DNA of 64,000 nt from contig NZ_CP010803.1 in assembly GCF_000960975.1 (NCBI RefSeq), forward strand, positions 2,818,405 to 2,882,404. Direction: 5' to 3'. Each line of letters begins with the position of its first letter. The first letter of the stretch is position 1. The stretch is from Martelella endophytica. GTDB lineage: Bacteria; Pseudomonadota; Alphaproteobacteria; Rhizobiales; Rhizobiaceae. The position numbers and the translations under genes were made by a program. The notes beneath the pieces were generated by a model. It ran no database searches, was not told where the DNA came from, and saw only the letters and a list, made by a program, of their open reading frames with translations. Positions 18,700 to 28,132 of this stretch are shown here, in pieces.

Positions 18700-18728
18700 T
18701 TGAACGAAAGGCCTCTCGCCCTTATAAG
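18700..18728 (+). promoter_or_regulatory. Sigma-70 promoter of yebC
   Basis: TTGAAC (18700-18705), a 17-base spacer and TATAAG (18723-18728) match the housekeeping consensus at 5/6 and 5/6. The start of transcription would be near 18735, about 30 bp before the yebC ATG. Confidence 0.7.
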
Positions 18729-18765
18729 GCGCCCATTCTGACAAACAAAAACAGGGCGGGGCTCC

Positions 18766-19512
18766 ATGGCTGGCCATTCACAGTTCAAAAACATCATGCA
18801 CCGCAAGGGCCGGCAGGATGCGGTGCGGTCGAAAATGTTCTCCAAGCTGGCGCGTGAAATCACCGTCGCCGCCAAGATGGGCACGCCGGACCCGGACATG
18901 AACCCGCGTCTGCGCCTCGCCATCCAGAACGCCAAGGCGCAGTCGATGCCGAAGGACAACATCGAGCGCGCCGTGAAGAAGGCCGCCGGTGGCGATGCGG
19001 AGAACTATGACGAGGTCCGCTACGAAGGCTACGGCCCGGGCGGCGTCGCCGTCATCGTCGAGGCGCTGTCCGACAACCGCAACCGCACCGCCTCGAACGT
19101 CCGTTCGATCTTCGCAAAGGCTGGCGGCGCGCTCGGCGAAACCGGCTCGGTCGCCTTCTCCTTCGACCATGTCGGCGAGATCGTCTACAAGCCAGAAGCC
19201 GGCGATGCCGACACCATGATGGAAGCCGCCATCGAAGCCGGTGCCGAAGACGTTGTTACCGACGAGGATGGCCACACCATCTACTGCGCCTTCGAAGACA
19301 TCAACGAAGTTTCCTCCACCCTCGAAAAGGCGCTCGGCGAGGCCGAAAGCGTCAAGGCCATCTGGAAGCCGCAGAACACCATTCCCGTCGACGAGGAGCG
19401 CGCCACCTCGCTGATGCGTCTGATCGAAAACCTTGAAGACGATGACGACGTCCAGAACGTCTATTCGAACTTCGAAGTCGACGACGAAGTGATGGCCAAG
19501 CTTTCCGCCTGA
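18766..19512 (+). CDS. YebC/PmpR-family protein
   Basis: A 248-residue cytoplasmic protein of the YebC/TACO1 family. It starts [15 protein letters not shown], has KAKLAREI-like [14 protein letters not shown] near residue 25, the [14 protein letters not shown] segment near 86 and an acidic middle domain. Family members have been described both as DNA-binding transcriptional regulators and, more recently, as translation factors relieving ribosome stalling at proline runs. Length is typical. In many alphaproteobacteria ruvC follows; here an AT-rich gap and unrelated genes follow. Confidence 0.94.
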   Translation: MAGHSQFKNIMHRKGRQDAVRSKMFSKLAREITVAAKMGTPDPDMNPRLRLAIQNAKAQSMPKDNIERAVKKAAGGDAENYDEVRYEGYGPGGVAVIVEALSDNRNRTASNVRSIFAKAGGALGETGSVAFSFDHVGEIVYKPEAGDADTMMEAAIEAGAEDVVTDEDGHTIYCAFEDINEVSSTLEKALGEAESVKAIWKPQNTIPVDEERATSLMRLIENLEDDDDVQNVYSNFEVDDEVMAKLSA

Positions 19513-19537
19513 TCTTTCGAGTAGTACACATTCCAAG

Positions 19538-19566
19538 GCCGCCGGTGTCGACGCTGGCGGCTTTTT
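19538..19566 (+). terminator. Terminator of yebC
   Basis: Stem GCCGCC/GGCGGC (19538-19543 and 19556-19561) with a 12-base loop containing GTCGAC is followed by CTTTTT, 26 bp after the yebC stop. Confidence 0.82.
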
Positions 19567-19896
19567 GCATTTCAAGAGCCTGTGGCGCTCGGTGGTAGAG
19601 TGCTGCGTGTCTGGTGGCTGATCTTGCCAAGTAGCTTGAGCTTTTCCAGCTTTGTATTCTTCGCGAAAAAAAAGGTGGAGATGTGTGATGGTGGGCGTGT
19701 ATCGTGAAATCGGCTTAAGTGCATTTTCTATATTAATTAATAAATGTAATTTAATATTTTAAATCTATTTTTCGGTTTATATCGAATTGGTGATATTTAT
19801 AATTAATGTTTCTTTGTTTGATTTAATTATTAATAGTCTTCTCAGGGGTGTATTCATGAAATCGCATGAGTGAAATTATTCTGGGAGGAGTAGTGC
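19567..19896. other. AT-rich non-coding stretch
   Basis: About 170 bp (roughly 19690-19860) are strikingly AT-rich for this chromosome, with runs such as ATTAATTAATAAATG and TTTAATTATTAATAG. No gene of useful length is present. The stretch ends just before the first of two tandem outer-membrane genes, so it may contain their promoter. It has the makeup of a curved-DNA or xenogeneic-silencer target, but that is inference. Confidence 0.6.
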
Positions 19897-20712
19897 ATGC
19901 GGTTTTCACAATTGGCGCCGCTGACAACGGCGATATTGCTGCTTTTTGCGAGGGGCGCTGCGGCGCAGGACGATGGTGGGGCTGCGAGCGAGATCACGAA
20001 GAAGCTGGCCAATCCGGTTGCTTCCATGGTCGTCCTGCCGCTGGAAATGAACTACGACACCGGATACGGCCCAGAGGGTGGTGATCGGTTCGATCTCAAG
20101 TTCAAGCCAATCATTCCTTTCCGACTGAATGACGACTGGAATTTGATTACGCGAACAATCATTCCGCTGGTCTCGCAGAACGACGTTTTTGGTCCGTCCG
20201 GAGAGCAATTCGGCTTTGGCGACACGACCACGAGCCTGTTTCTATCCCCACGCGACAGCGGCATAAACGGGTTGATCTGGGGCGCCGGGCCGATATTCCT
20301 TCTGCCGACCGCAACCGATGACCTGCTTGGTGGCAGAAAGTGGGGTGCCGGGCCGACGGCCGTGATTGCCGATCAGACTGGACCGCTGACGGTTGGTTTT
20401 CTCGGCAGCCATATCTGGTCGTTTGCCGGCGACGATGACAGAAAGGATATCAGCTCGACATTTCTCCAGCCCTTTATGACCTACCGGTTCGCGCATGTCT
20501 GGAGCCTGGGGCTGACAACGGAAACGACCTATGACTGGAAGGGCGATATCTGGGCAGTTCCCGTTGAGCTGACGCTGAGCAAGCTGGTGAAATTTGGCGA
20601 ACAACCCGTCAACCTGACTGCTGGCGTCCGGTACTGGGCGGCAAGGCCCGATGGGGGGCCGGACCGCTGGGGCGCTCGTCTCGGGGTAGCTTTCGTCTTT
20701 CCAAAGACCTGA
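19897..20712 (+). CDS. Outer-membrane MetA-pathway-like transporter, copy 1
   Basis: A 271-residue exported beta-rich protein. A signal peptide (residues 1-23, ending GAAAQ) is followed by alternating amphipathic strands and ends with a terminal phenylalanine-rich strand (GVAFVFPKT). Repeated landmarks are KKLANPVASMVVLPLEMNY, LITRTIIPLVSQ, GLIWGAGPIFLLPTATDD and WGAGPTAVI. It fits the COG4313/Phenol_MetA_deg group of predicted outer-membrane transporters, sometimes mislabelled neuromedin U. TGGGAGGAGTAGTGC precedes the ATG. Its codons look slightly more AT-rich than those of copy 2. Substrate unknown. Confidence 0.82.
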   Translation: MRFSQLAPLTTAILLLFARGAAAQDDGGAASEITKKLANPVASMVVLPLEMNYDTGYGPEGGDRFDLKFKPIIPFRLNDDWNLITRTIIPLVSQNDVFGPSGEQFGFGDTTTSLFLSPRDSGINGLIWGAGPIFLLPTATDDLLGGRKWGAGPTAVIADQTGPLTVGFLGSHIWSFAGDDDRKDISSTFLQPFMTYRFAHVWSLGLTTETTYDWKGDIWAVPVELTLSKLVKFGEQPVNLTAGVRYWAARPDGGPDRWGARLGVAFVFPKT

Positions 20713-20849
20713 ATTGTGTCGGTCTATCGGGGCTTTTGCCCGATGCCAGCTGATTTTCAAGTGACTTCCGGAGAATTTCCGCTTGTAAAGGATTGCAACC
20801 GAAAGCTCTTTAAAGTTGAATCACTCTGAAGTTCGCTTGGGAGGATAAG

Positions 20850-21653
20850 ATGCGAGTCTTTTTGGTAACGTGGTGTCTGGCTCAGGCGCTCGCAGTCGGT
20901 TCTGCGCTGGCTGACGAGCCTTCTTCGAAGGCGGCGCTCGCCAAGCAGCTGTCAAATCCGGTGGCGCCGCTGACGGTGCTGCCCTTCCAGTTCAACTATG
21001 ATCGCGGCTATGGGCCGGACAAGGGCGACCAGCTTCAGCTCAATATCCAACCGATTGTCCCCTTCAAGCTGAATGAGGACTGGTATCTGATCACGAGGAC
21101 GATCGTTCCGATCGAACAGCAGACCGATATCGCAGGGCCCTCGGGGAGCCAGTTCGGTATCGGCGATACGTTGATGTCGCTGTTTCTTTCGCCGGTCAAT
21201 CCCGGCGTCAACGGGCTGATCTGGGGCGCCGGGCCGGTCTTCCTGTTCCCCACCGCGACGGATGATCTGCTCGGGTCCGAGAAATGGGGCGCCGGCCCGA
21301 CCGGCGTCGTGGCGTTCGAGAACGGTCCGTGGACGACCGGGCTTCTTGCCAACCACGTCTGGTCCTTCGCCGGCGCGGATGACCGCACCCGCATCTCGAC
21401 GACGATGACCCAGCCCTTTGTCTCGTACAACACGAAATCCGCCTGGACCTTCTCGCTGACGAGCGAGGCGGAATATGACTGGGTCGCAGACGACTGGATC
21501 GTGCCGATCGATTTCACCGTCGGCAAGCTGGTGATGGCCGGCAAACAGCCTGTGAGCCTGTCGCTCGGCGCGCGTTATTGGGCGACGGCGCCCGACAACG
21601 GCCCGGAGGGATGGGGTCTGCGGGCCGTGGTCAGTTTCGTGTTTCCGAAGTAA
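20850..21653 (+). CDS. Outer-membrane MetA-pathway-like transporter, copy 2
   Basis: A 267-residue paralogue of the preceding gene, similar along its whole length: KQLSNPVAPLTVLPFQFNY, LITRTIVPIEQQ, GLIWGAGPVFLFPTATDD and a terminal strand VVSFVFPK. It has a signal peptide cleaved probably after ALA. GGGAGGATAAG precedes the ATG. The 137 bp between the copies has room for a separate promoter, but no clear one is seen. Together the pair looks like an old tandem duplication. It converges with the luciferase-like oxidoreductase, the stops being only five bases apart. Confidence 0.83.
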   Translation: MRVFLVTWCLAQALAVGSALADEPSSKAALAKQLSNPVAPLTVLPFQFNYDRGYGPDKGDQLQLNIQPIVPFKLNEDWYLITRTIVPIEQQTDIAGPSGSQFGIGDTLMSLFLSPVNPGVNGLIWGAGPVFLFPTATDDLLGSEKWGAGPTGVVAFENGPWTTGLLANHVWSFAGADDRTRISTTMTQPFVSYNTKSAWTFSLTSEAEYDWVADDWIVPIDFTVGKLVMAGKQPVSLSLGARYWATAPDNGPEGWGLRAVVSFVFPK

Positions 21654-21658
21654 CGGGT

Positions 21659-22660
21659 CTACGCCGCCTGCTTCAGCGCGCCGCGCATTTCGCCGAACAT
21701 CGCGACCGATTTCAGCCGTGCTTCCACCGAATGAACCGGTACGGAGATGATCACCTCGTCGGCCTTGGTGTCGGCGACGAAGCGCTCCATCTTGGCCTTC
21801 GCCTTTTCCGGCCCGCCGACGATGGCGAACTGGAAGGTGTGCTCGATCGACATCTTCTCCATCTCGGTCCAGAGGCCATCCATGCTTTCGACAGGGCGGG
21901 GCGTCTTGCCGCGGGCATTGCGGCGCAGCGCGACGAAGCTCTGCAGCGCGGAGGTGAAGTGATAATCGGCTTCCTCATCCGTGTCAGCCAATGCCGCCAT
22001 CACGCCGACGATCACATACGGCTTGTCGAGCTGGTTCGAGGGGCGGAAGTTGCTGCGATAGATGTGAAGCGCCTCGAACAGCATGTCGGGGGCGAAATGC
22101 GAGGCGAAGGCATAGGGCAGGCCGAGCATGGCGGCCAGATGCGCGCTGTAGGTGGATGAGCCGAGAATATAGATCGGCACATTGGCGCCGGCGCCTGGAT
22201 TGGCGATCAGCCGCTGGCCTTCCTGCGGTTCGCTCATCAGCGTTTGCAGCTCGACGATGTCGTTGGGGAAGGTCTCGGCGCCTGCCTCGAGATTGCGACG
22301 AAGCGCGCGGGCGGTGTTCATGTCCGTGCCGGGCGCGCGGCCAAGGCCGAGATCGATGCGGCCCGGATAAAGCGCCTCCAGCGTGCCGAACTGCTCGGCG
22401 ATCACCAGCGGCGAATGGTTGGGCAGCATGATGCCGCCGGAGCCGACGCGGATGGTCTTTGTGGCGCGCGCGGCTTCCGAAATCACCAGCGAGGTCGCCG
22501 CACTGGCAATGCCGGTCATGCCGTGGTGTTCTGCGAGCCAGAAGCGGGTGAAGCCGGAGGCCTCGGCCTGCCGCGCCATCTGCCGCGTGGCGTCAAGCGC
22601 TTCGGGAACCGTGCCGCCTTCAACCACCGGGCAGAGGTCGAGAATCGAAAAAGCCGTCAT
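21659..22660 (-). CDS. LLM-class flavin-dependent oxidoreductase
   Basis: A 333-residue luciferase-like monooxygenase with a TIM-barrel fold. It begins [17 protein letters not shown], then shows [59 protein letters not shown] (in parts) and [25 protein letters not shown], all typical of the MsnO8 subgroup. It probably uses FMNH2 or FMN; the substrate is unknown. The ATG at 22660 follows CAGGATTTTCCC; an upstream extension to 22729 lacks family similarity. It lies downstream of the LysR gene with 76 bp between them and may be co-regulated. Confidence 0.9.
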   Translation of the reverse strand: MTAFSILDLCPVVEGGTVPEALDATRQMARQAEASGFTRFWLAEHHGMTGIASAATSLVISEAARATKTIRVGSGGIMLPNHSPLVIAEQFGTLEALYPGRIDLGLGRAPGTDMNTARALRRNLEAGAETFPNDIVELQTLMSEPQEGQRLIANPGAGANVPIYILGSSTYSAHLAAMLGLPYAFASHFAPDMLFEALHIYRSNFRPSNQLDKPYVIVGVMAALADTDEEADYHFTSALQSFVALRRNARGKTPRPVESMDGLWTEMEKMSIEHTFQFAIVGGPEKAKAKMERFVADTKADEVIISVPVHSVEARLKSVAMFGEMRGALKQAA

Positions 22661-22736
22661 GGGAAAATCCTGTCTGAAACAAACCTGTTTTGCTTCAGTT
22701 AGGAATTGATCAGTTGATTTGCAAAACAAACCCTCC

Positions 22737-23672
22737 TCAGGAGGCCACTTTCCTGTCGGCGGCGGCGCGTTCGGCGGCGACGTGATCGATGAAGGCGCGC
22801 AGCGGCCGCGGCGTCAGTCGGCTGGAATAATAGAGGTAAGGCCCCTCGAAGGGCGGGCACCAGTCTTCCAGCAGCGGCACCAGCGCGCCGGATGTGAAAT
22901 GCGGTTCGAGCCAGTTGCGGAAAGTGTAGATCAGGCCGTGTCCGGCAATGGCCAGTCGCAGGGCACCGTGCCAGCCGGTGGTGCCGACGATCAGCCGCGC
23001 CGTCGGATCGAGCCGCAGCGTCTCGCCCTCCTGCTCGAATTCCCACTCGGTCAGCGCGCCGGAGGCAAAGCGCATGCGGATGCATTCATGGGTCAGCACG
23101 TCACGCGGATGCGCGGGAACGCCGCGCCGGGCGAGATATTCGGGCGATGCGCCGAGCGCCACCCGTTGCGCGCGCGGGCCGATCGGAACCGCGATCATGT
23201 CCTGCGCCAGGTGCTCGCCATAGCGGATGCCGGCGTCGCAGCCTGTCGCGATCATGTCGGTGAAGCGGTCGTCGACGAGAATTTCGAGGCGCACTTCCGG
23301 ATTCTTCTGCAGAAAACCGTCGATAATCGGCGGCAGGATGTCTTCCATCACCGCGCCGGGCACCTGGATCTTGAGCCGGCCGCGGACAACGCCTTCGCTG
23401 CTGGTCGCATCGGCGATCGCCGAACGGGTCTCGGAGATGACCGGCTCCAGCCGTTCGGCGAGTGCCCGGCCGGCTTCCGTCAGGTGGACGCTGCGGGTGG
23501 TGCGGATGATCAGCGGCACGCCAAGCTCGGCCTCGAGCCGCGTGATCGTCTCGCTGACGGTCGAGGGGGAGAGGCCGAGACGCCGGGCGGCGGCGCGGAA
23601 ACCGCCGACACGCGAGATCACGATGAAGGTGAGCAGGTCGTCGAGCGACGGCAGGTAATTATTGTTCGGCAT
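22737..23672 (-). CDS. LysR-family transcriptional regulator
   Basis: A 311-residue regulator. The N-terminal winged helix-turn-helix spans residues about 8-65 ([35 protein letters not shown] in part), and the substrate-binding domain runs from about 95. It belongs to the group often encoded divergently from the gene it controls: the aldo/keto reductase starts 84 bp away on the other strand. ATG 23672 ([14 protein letters not shown]) is the natural start; the longer frame is unlikely. Its effector is unknown. Confidence 0.92.
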   Translation of the reverse strand: MPNNNYLPSLDDLLTFIVISRVGGFRAAARRLGLSPSTVSETITRLEAELGVPLIIRTTRSVHLTEAGRALAERLEPVISETRSAIADATSSEGVVRGRLKIQVPGAVMEDILPPIIDGFLQKNPEVRLEILVDDRFTDMIATGCDAGIRYGEHLAQDMIAVPIGPRAQRVALGASPEYLARRGVPAHPRDVLTHECIRMRFASGALTEWEFEQEGETLRLDPTARLIVGTTGWHGALRLAIAGHGLIYTFRNWLEPHFTSGALVPLLEDWCPPFEGPYLYYSSRLTPRPLRAFIDHVAAERAAADRKVAS

Positions 23673-23756
23673 GGCGATCAGCGTATTCGAATTTGTGCGG
23701 ATTATCAATCAGGCGTCGAGACCCTATCTTCCCGTCACCAACTCAGGAGAACCACC

Positions 23757-24644
23757 ATGACCAGCACAACGCCCGCCTCCGCCGCAGGCCGTTTCACCTT
23801 TCCGGGTACCGATATCTCGGTCAACCGCATGGGCTTCGGTGCCATGCAGCTTGCCGGCCCGCATGTCTTCGGCGAACCGAAGGACCCGGAAGAATGCCGT
23901 GCCGTCCTCAGCGAGGCGATCGCACTCGGCATCGACCATATCGACACCAGCGACTTCTATGGCCCCTACGTCACCAACCGGCTGATTGCGGAGACGCTGC
24001 ATCCCTATCCGGAAAACCTCACGCTCGTCACCAAGATCGGCGGCTGGCGCGATGACGAGGGGGGCTGGAACATGGATCACAGCCCCGCTTTCCTGCGCAA
24101 GTCCGTCGAGGACAATCTGGAGCGCCTGAAGCTCGATCAGGTCGCGATCGTCAATCTGCGCATGGGAAGCGCGACCGGTTTCAGCGATGACAGCGAGATC
24201 GAAGAACCGATGCTGGAAATGCGCCGGATGCAGGAGGAGGGGCTGATCGCCCATATCGGCCTGTCGACGGTGACCGAGGCGCAGATCAGGATCGCACAGG
24301 ATATCGCGCCCATCGTCTGCGTGCAGAACCACTACAATCTGATCCATCGCGACGACGATGCGATGATCGACAGCCTGGCCGAACAGGGCATCGCCTACGT
24401 GCCGTATTTCCCTCTCGGCGGCTTCCTGCCCTATCAGGCAGAGGTGCTGGACAAGGTCGCCTCGGAGCTCGGCAGTTCGATCCAGAAGGTGTCGCTGGCC
24501 TGGTTGCTGCAGCGCAGCTCCAACATGCTCGTCATCCCCGGCACATCGTCACGCGCGCATCTTCGCGACAATATCGCCGCGGCCGAACTAACGCTCGGTG
24601 AGGATCACCTGAAGCGCCTGGACGCGATCGCCGCGAAGGGTTGA
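23757..24644 (+). CDS. Aldo/keto reductase
   Basis: A 295-residue NAD(P)H-dependent reductase with a TIM-barrel. DHIDTSDFYGP carries the catalytic Asp and Tyr, VTKIGGW the catalytic Lys, and IAHIGLSTV and VQNHYNLIHR follow, the histidine of the tetrad being replaced in part (VNLRMGS). The C-terminal cofactor site is VIPGTSSRAHLRDNIAAA. The ATG follows TCAGGAGAACCACC. The frame is open far upstream, but that part is antisense to lysR. Probably controlled by the divergent LysR protein. Confidence 0.93.
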   Translation: MTSTTPASAAGRFTFPGTDISVNRMGFGAMQLAGPHVFGEPKDPEECRAVLSEAIALGIDHIDTSDFYGPYVTNRLIAETLHPYPENLTLVTKIGGWRDDEGGWNMDHSPAFLRKSVEDNLERLKLDQVAIVNLRMGSATGFSDDSEIEEPMLEMRRMQEEGLIAHIGLSTVTEAQIRIAQDIAPIVCVQNHYNLIHRDDDAMIDSLAEQGIAYVPYFPLGGFLPYQAEVLDKVASELGSSIQKVSLAWLLQRSSNMLVIPGTSSRAHLRDNIAAAELTLGEDHLKRLDAIAAKG

Positions 24645-24649
24645 CGCAA

Positions 24650-25756
24650 TCAGGGCACGCGCCCGAACAGGGCGCGGCCCAGCGGGAACAGGAAGAACCG
24701 CCAGCCGAGGCGCAGGAGGCGCCAGCCGAAGAACGCAGCGCCGACAAGCCACAGCGCGAGCGAGACCGTCCAGCCGGCGGCCGCGATCAGATAGCCACCA
24801 AGCGTTACCGCGCCGGAGCCGAGCAGGAACAGGATGGCACGGAAGCGCTTGCCGAACCGGGTGGAGAGCTTGCTCATCTTGGCGAGGTCCGCTGGCGTGT
24901 CGGCGACCTTCAGCATCTCCGTGCCGGCCTTGAAGCCCTGCTTGCGCATCACCGTGCCGACATCGACTGCGGCATCCTGGAGCTTCACCAGCGGCTTGGT
25001 ATCGAGCGAGGTGGCCAGTGTCCGGCGGGCGGCCGTCACATTGCCGCGCTTCAGTAGCGGCAGCGCCTCGCCAAGCGCCTTGCCGTTGACGGCGCTGCCG
25101 GTGAGGCGGATGAAGGAACGGCGCAGAGGCGCCGCGATCGCGCCAGCCTTGCCGGCTGCCTTCAGCGCGCTTGTCCCCATCTTGGCCGTGGTCGCCGAGC
25201 CGGCGGTGGCGATCACAGCGCCGGTAATGGCAAGACCGGCAACCGAAAGTCCGAGGATCAGCGGATCGTAGTCATCGCCGTCCAGATACGCGCCGCCCTC
25301 ATTGATGATGTCACGGACATCGCCGACCGTGGTGAGGTCGGTCGCGATCGCGCCGATCAGACCGGCGGTGCTATCGGGATTGCCGCTGACGGCGCCTTCA
25401 TAGAGTTCTGAAAGCTGATGGGTGAGGCTCGCTTCGCGGCTGACTGCCATCTCCACCTGTTCGCGCAGTGGTCCGCTGATCGCGACGCCACGGCTTTCTG
25501 CCAGCAGCATCAGGCTTTCGGCAAGCCCCGCATCGTCATCGGAAAGGGCTTCAGCGATGGCGCGGCGGTAATCGTCGGCGGTGAGCGCGCTCAGGCGGTA
25601 ATCTGCGATGGCTACGGGATCGTTGCGTTCCGCGATCAGCCGGACGGATTCCAGTCCGCTGGGCACGACGAAGGGCGACGCGACGATCAGGGCAGCCGCG
25701 AGCAGAACGGTGCCGGCGCGCTTTGCACCGGCTCTGGAGAAGGCAGGTCGCTGCAT
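24650..25756 (-). CDS. Uncharacterised membrane protein
   Basis: A 368-residue protein with a hydrophobic N-terminal segment (residues 14-33), a long soluble or periplasmic part, a Gly/Ala-rich hydrophobic stretch (about 165-190, LGLSVAGLAITGAVIATAGSA in part) and two C-terminal membrane segments (about 310-350). I do not recognise a named domain. A TTG at 25771 is in frame, but ATG 25756 has GGAAG eight to ten bases before it. The gene converges with the aldo/keto reductase (stops five bases apart). Similar hypothetical proteins occur in Rhizobiales, to my recollection. Confidence 0.72.
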   Translation of the reverse strand: MQRPAFSRAGAKRAGTVLLAAALIVASPFVVPSGLESVRLIAERNDPVAIADYRLSALTADDYRRAIAEALSDDDAGLAESLMLLAESRGVAISGPLREQVEMAVSREASLTHQLSELYEGAVSGNPDSTAGLIGAIATDLTTVGDVRDIINEGGAYLDGDDYDPLILGLSVAGLAITGAVIATAGSATTAKMGTSALKAAGKAGAIAAPLRRSFIRLTGSAVNGKALGEALPLLKRGNVTAARRTLATSLDTKPLVKLQDAAVDVGTVMRKQGFKAGTEMLKVADTPADLAKMSKLSTRFGKRFRAILFLLGSGAVTLGGYLIAAAGWTVSLALWLVGAAFFGWRLLRLGWRFFLFPLGRALFGRVP

Positions 25757-25797
25757 CTCGATGTCTTCCAACAGATGGGCCTTTATACCAGAACGCG

Positions 25798-25833
25798 AAA
25801 AAAGCGCACCAGGGTGCGACCCCCGTGCGCTTT
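25798..25833 (-). terminator. Terminator of the peroxiredoxin gene
   Basis: A nine-base stem AAAGCGCAC/GTGCGCTTT (25801-25809 and 25825-25833) is followed leftward by six Ts. It separates the peroxiredoxin from the downstream membrane-protein gene on the same strand. Confidence 0.85.
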
Positions 25834-25864
25834 CTCGTTCTTCGCGGCGATGCAGCCGTGCGAC

Positions 25865-26350
25865 CTAGAGCTGGCCGAGGATGGTTGCGGCAGCCGAGAC
25901 CGTTGCCTGGCCCGAATTCTCCTCGACGTTCAGTTCCTTCACCACGCCGTTGTCGACCAGCATGGAGTAACGCTTTGAGCGCTCCCCGAGGCCACCGCCG
26001 GAGAGGTCGAGTTCCATGCCGAGTGCCTTGGTGAACGAACCGTCGGCGTCGGAAAGATAGCGGATCTTGCCTTCGCCGCCGGTGGCCTTGGCCCAGCCAC
26101 CCATGACGAAGGCATCGTTGACCGCGACCACGGCGATCTCGTCGACGCCGCGCGAAAGAATGGCATCGCGGTTTTCGAGATAGGTCGGCAGATGGTTGAT
26201 CGAGCAGGTCGGGGTGAAGGCGCCGGGTACGGCGAACAGCACCACCTTCTTGCCCTTGAAGATGTCGTCGGTCGAAACCTTCTCGGGTCCGTTTTCGGTC
26301 AGCTCCCTGAACGTCGCGGACGGCAGTGTGTCTCCCTTGGCAATCGACAT
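25865..26350 (-). CDS. Peroxiredoxin (Prx5/AhpE-type, glutaredoxin-dependent group)
   Basis: A 161-residue thiol peroxidase with the peroxidatic-cysteine motif VPGAFTPTCS near residue 46-55. The following segments (DEIAVVAVNDAFVMGGWAK, RYLSDADGSFTKALGM) and the 160-residue length match the Prx5 subfamily, which reduces H2O2 and organic peroxides with glutathione/glutaredoxin or thioredoxin. A resolving cysteine is not seen, as in 1-Cys members. The start at 26350 follows AAGGGAGAATGATC. A single gene with its own terminator. Confidence 0.95.
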   Translation of the reverse strand: MSIAKGDTLPSATFRELTENGPEKVSTDDIFKGKKVVLFAVPGAFTPTCSINHLPTYLENRDAILSRGVDEIAVVAVNDAFVMGGWAKATGGEGKIRYLSDADGSFTKALGMELDLSGGGLGERSKRYSMLVDNGVVKELNVEENSGQATVSAAATILGQL

Positions 26351-26439
26351 GATCATTCTCCCTTGTTTGAAATATGATACGCGCCCGGACAGGCTGTTGC
26401 CCGATCTCGCATCAGACGCGCGTAAAGACAAAAGGGAAG

Positions 26440-27255
26440 TTAGGGCTGGCCTTGGTCAAAGACAAGCGGCGTTTCGAGCGTTCGTCCGCCGGATTTGGCG
26501 AGAAGCAGCCAATCGCCCTCGGCGGCATCCTGGCCTTCAGGGAGGCTCGAAAGCGGTATCGTCAGGCGATAGGCGTCGTCTTTCCAGTGTCCCTTCGGGG
26601 CTTCGACGATATAGCCTTCGCTGTTGGCAAGCGTGATTTCCGGATGGCTTTCAGTGCCACCGGGCATTGTCAGACCGAGGTCGAGGGCGTGGCTGGTGCG
26701 GCGCGCCGCGTCGATGCGGAAATCCGCGGTCGGCTCCTCCGGCAAGGTCGAGCGGGCGGCGGCGAGAATGGCGGCGTCGATCGGGCCGGTGGCCCAGGCC
26801 GCAGGGTCTGCGGGGATATCGAATGTGGCCTGGAAGGGGATGCAGATATCCTTGCACAGGCCGATGAAGGCACTGATTTCCAGCGACGGCAGCGTCCCCG
26901 GTTTCGACGAAAGCGTCAGCGGAAAGGTCACCGGCCCGTCATAGGCCATGTCGGTGTTGCCGGCGATGTCGATGCGTTTCGGCACGGGATAGGCGATGGT
27001 TTCCAGCGCGACGTCGTCGCTGCCCGATATCGTGATCTGCGGCGGGATACCGCTTTCGCCCGGCTCGCGCCAATAGGTGATGAAGCCGTCCTCCGGCTCC
27101 ACCTGCAGCGCGGCCCTGATGGTGCCGTCCGCCTCCGGCGGCGTAACGATCACCCGCATGCGGCCACCGGGGTCTTCGGCCCAGCGGGTCGGCTCCGCAT
27201 GGGCGGGAAGCGCTGTCAGCGCCAGGCAGGCAAGGATGAGTGCGGTCTTGATCAT
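26440..27255 (-). CDS. Exported DsbD N-terminal-domain protein
   Basis: A 271-residue periplasmic protein with a signal peptide (MIKTALILACLALTALPAHA) and a DsbD_N-type immunoglobulin-like domain. The Cys pair in FIGLCKDICIPF corresponds to the redox-active pair of DsbD-alpha/ScsB. There is no membrane part and no thioredoxin domain, so it would need a partner reductase elsewhere. An in-frame ATG lies four codons earlier, but GGAG six bases before 27255 favours the shorter form. It diverges from YqgE and is followed by the peroxiredoxin on the same strand with 89 bp between. Confidence 0.85.
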   Translation of the reverse strand: MIKTALILACLALTALPAHAEPTRWAEDPGGRMRVIVTPPEADGTIRAALQVEPEDGFITYWREPGESGIPPQITISGSDDVALETIAYPVPKRIDIAGNTDMAYDGPVTFPLTLSSKPGTLPSLEISAFIGLCKDICIPFQATFDIPADPAAWATGPIDAAILAAARSTLPEEPTADFRIDAARRTSHALDLGLTMPGGTESHPEITLANSEGYIVEAPKGHWKDDAYRLTIPLSSLPEGQDAAEGDWLLLAKSGGRTLETPLVFDQGQP

Positions 27256-27358
27256 GCGCCACTCCATACCCCAGCCGAAGGCCCTTCGCCACGGGATGGT
27301 AATGAAAAACCGGACAATTTGAGTTGAACATGGCGTGACCTTGCTCCATGTTCAAAGC

Positions 27359-28006
27359 ATGCCTACGATGAATTCTCGAAGCCGCGCCAAATCTTTGCAG
27401 GAGGCTGACTTGCTGGAGAAGCTTAAGGACGCACATGAGAGGGGGCCTTTCGACGGCCAGTTCCTGATCGCCATGCCGCAACTGGCAGAGAGCGATTTCG
27501 AACGAACCGTGATCTACATCTGTGCCCATTCGAATGAAGGCGCGATGGGCTTCATCATCAATCGTGCCCAGACGGTTTCGCTTCCCGATGTGCTGAAACA
27601 GCTCAACCTCGTGACCGATGAAACCGCGTCTGCAGACGATCTGGATGATTTCCCCGTCCTCTCCGGCGGCCCGGTGGAGCCGGGGCGGGGCTTTGTGCTG
27701 CATTCCGACGACTATCTGAGCGATTCCAGCATCCCGGTCAGCGATGACCTGCTTCTGACCGGCACACTCGATGTCCTGCGCTCCGTTGCCAAGGGCAGGG
27801 GGCCCGCCCGCGCGGCCCTGATCCTCGGCTATGCCGGCTGGGCACCGGGCCAGCTTGAGGCCGAGGTTGCCAACAACGACTGGCTGACCTCGCCCGCCGT
27901 CGAGGACCTCGTCTTCGATTGCGCTTTCGACAGCAAATACGACAGGGCACTGCTCGCCATGGGCGTACGCGCATCCTCGCTTTCGACGAATTTCGGGCAC
28001 GCCTGA
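27359..28006 (+). CDS. YqgE/AlgH-family protein
   Basis: A 215-residue protein of the UPF0301 family. Landmarks: [63 protein letters not shown] and WLTSPA. Function is not established, despite the old AlgH name. The start is uncertain: GTG at 27335 and ATGs at 27359 and 27368 are all in frame and none has a good ribosome-binding site. Confidence 0.92.
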   Translation: MPTMNSRSRAKSLQEADLLEKLKDAHERGPFDGQFLIAMPQLAESDFERTVIYICAHSNEGAMGFIINRAQTVSLPDVLKQLNLVTDETASADDLDDFPVLSGGPVEPGRGFVLHSDDYLSDSSIPVSDDLLLTGTLDVLRSVAKGRGPARAALILGYAGWAPGQLEAEVANNDWLTSPAVEDLVFDCAFDSKYDRALLAMGVRASSLSTNFGHA

Positions 28007-28132
28007 AACAAACATGCCGTCACAACCGTTTATGCGGCGCTGCCCGTCGTCGGCGGCCGGTCGAGGTTGTGCCGGAAACCGCGGGCTGCATGAACACATT
28101 GCATCGCCTGTCGCGATGCTGGAAAGGGCCAG

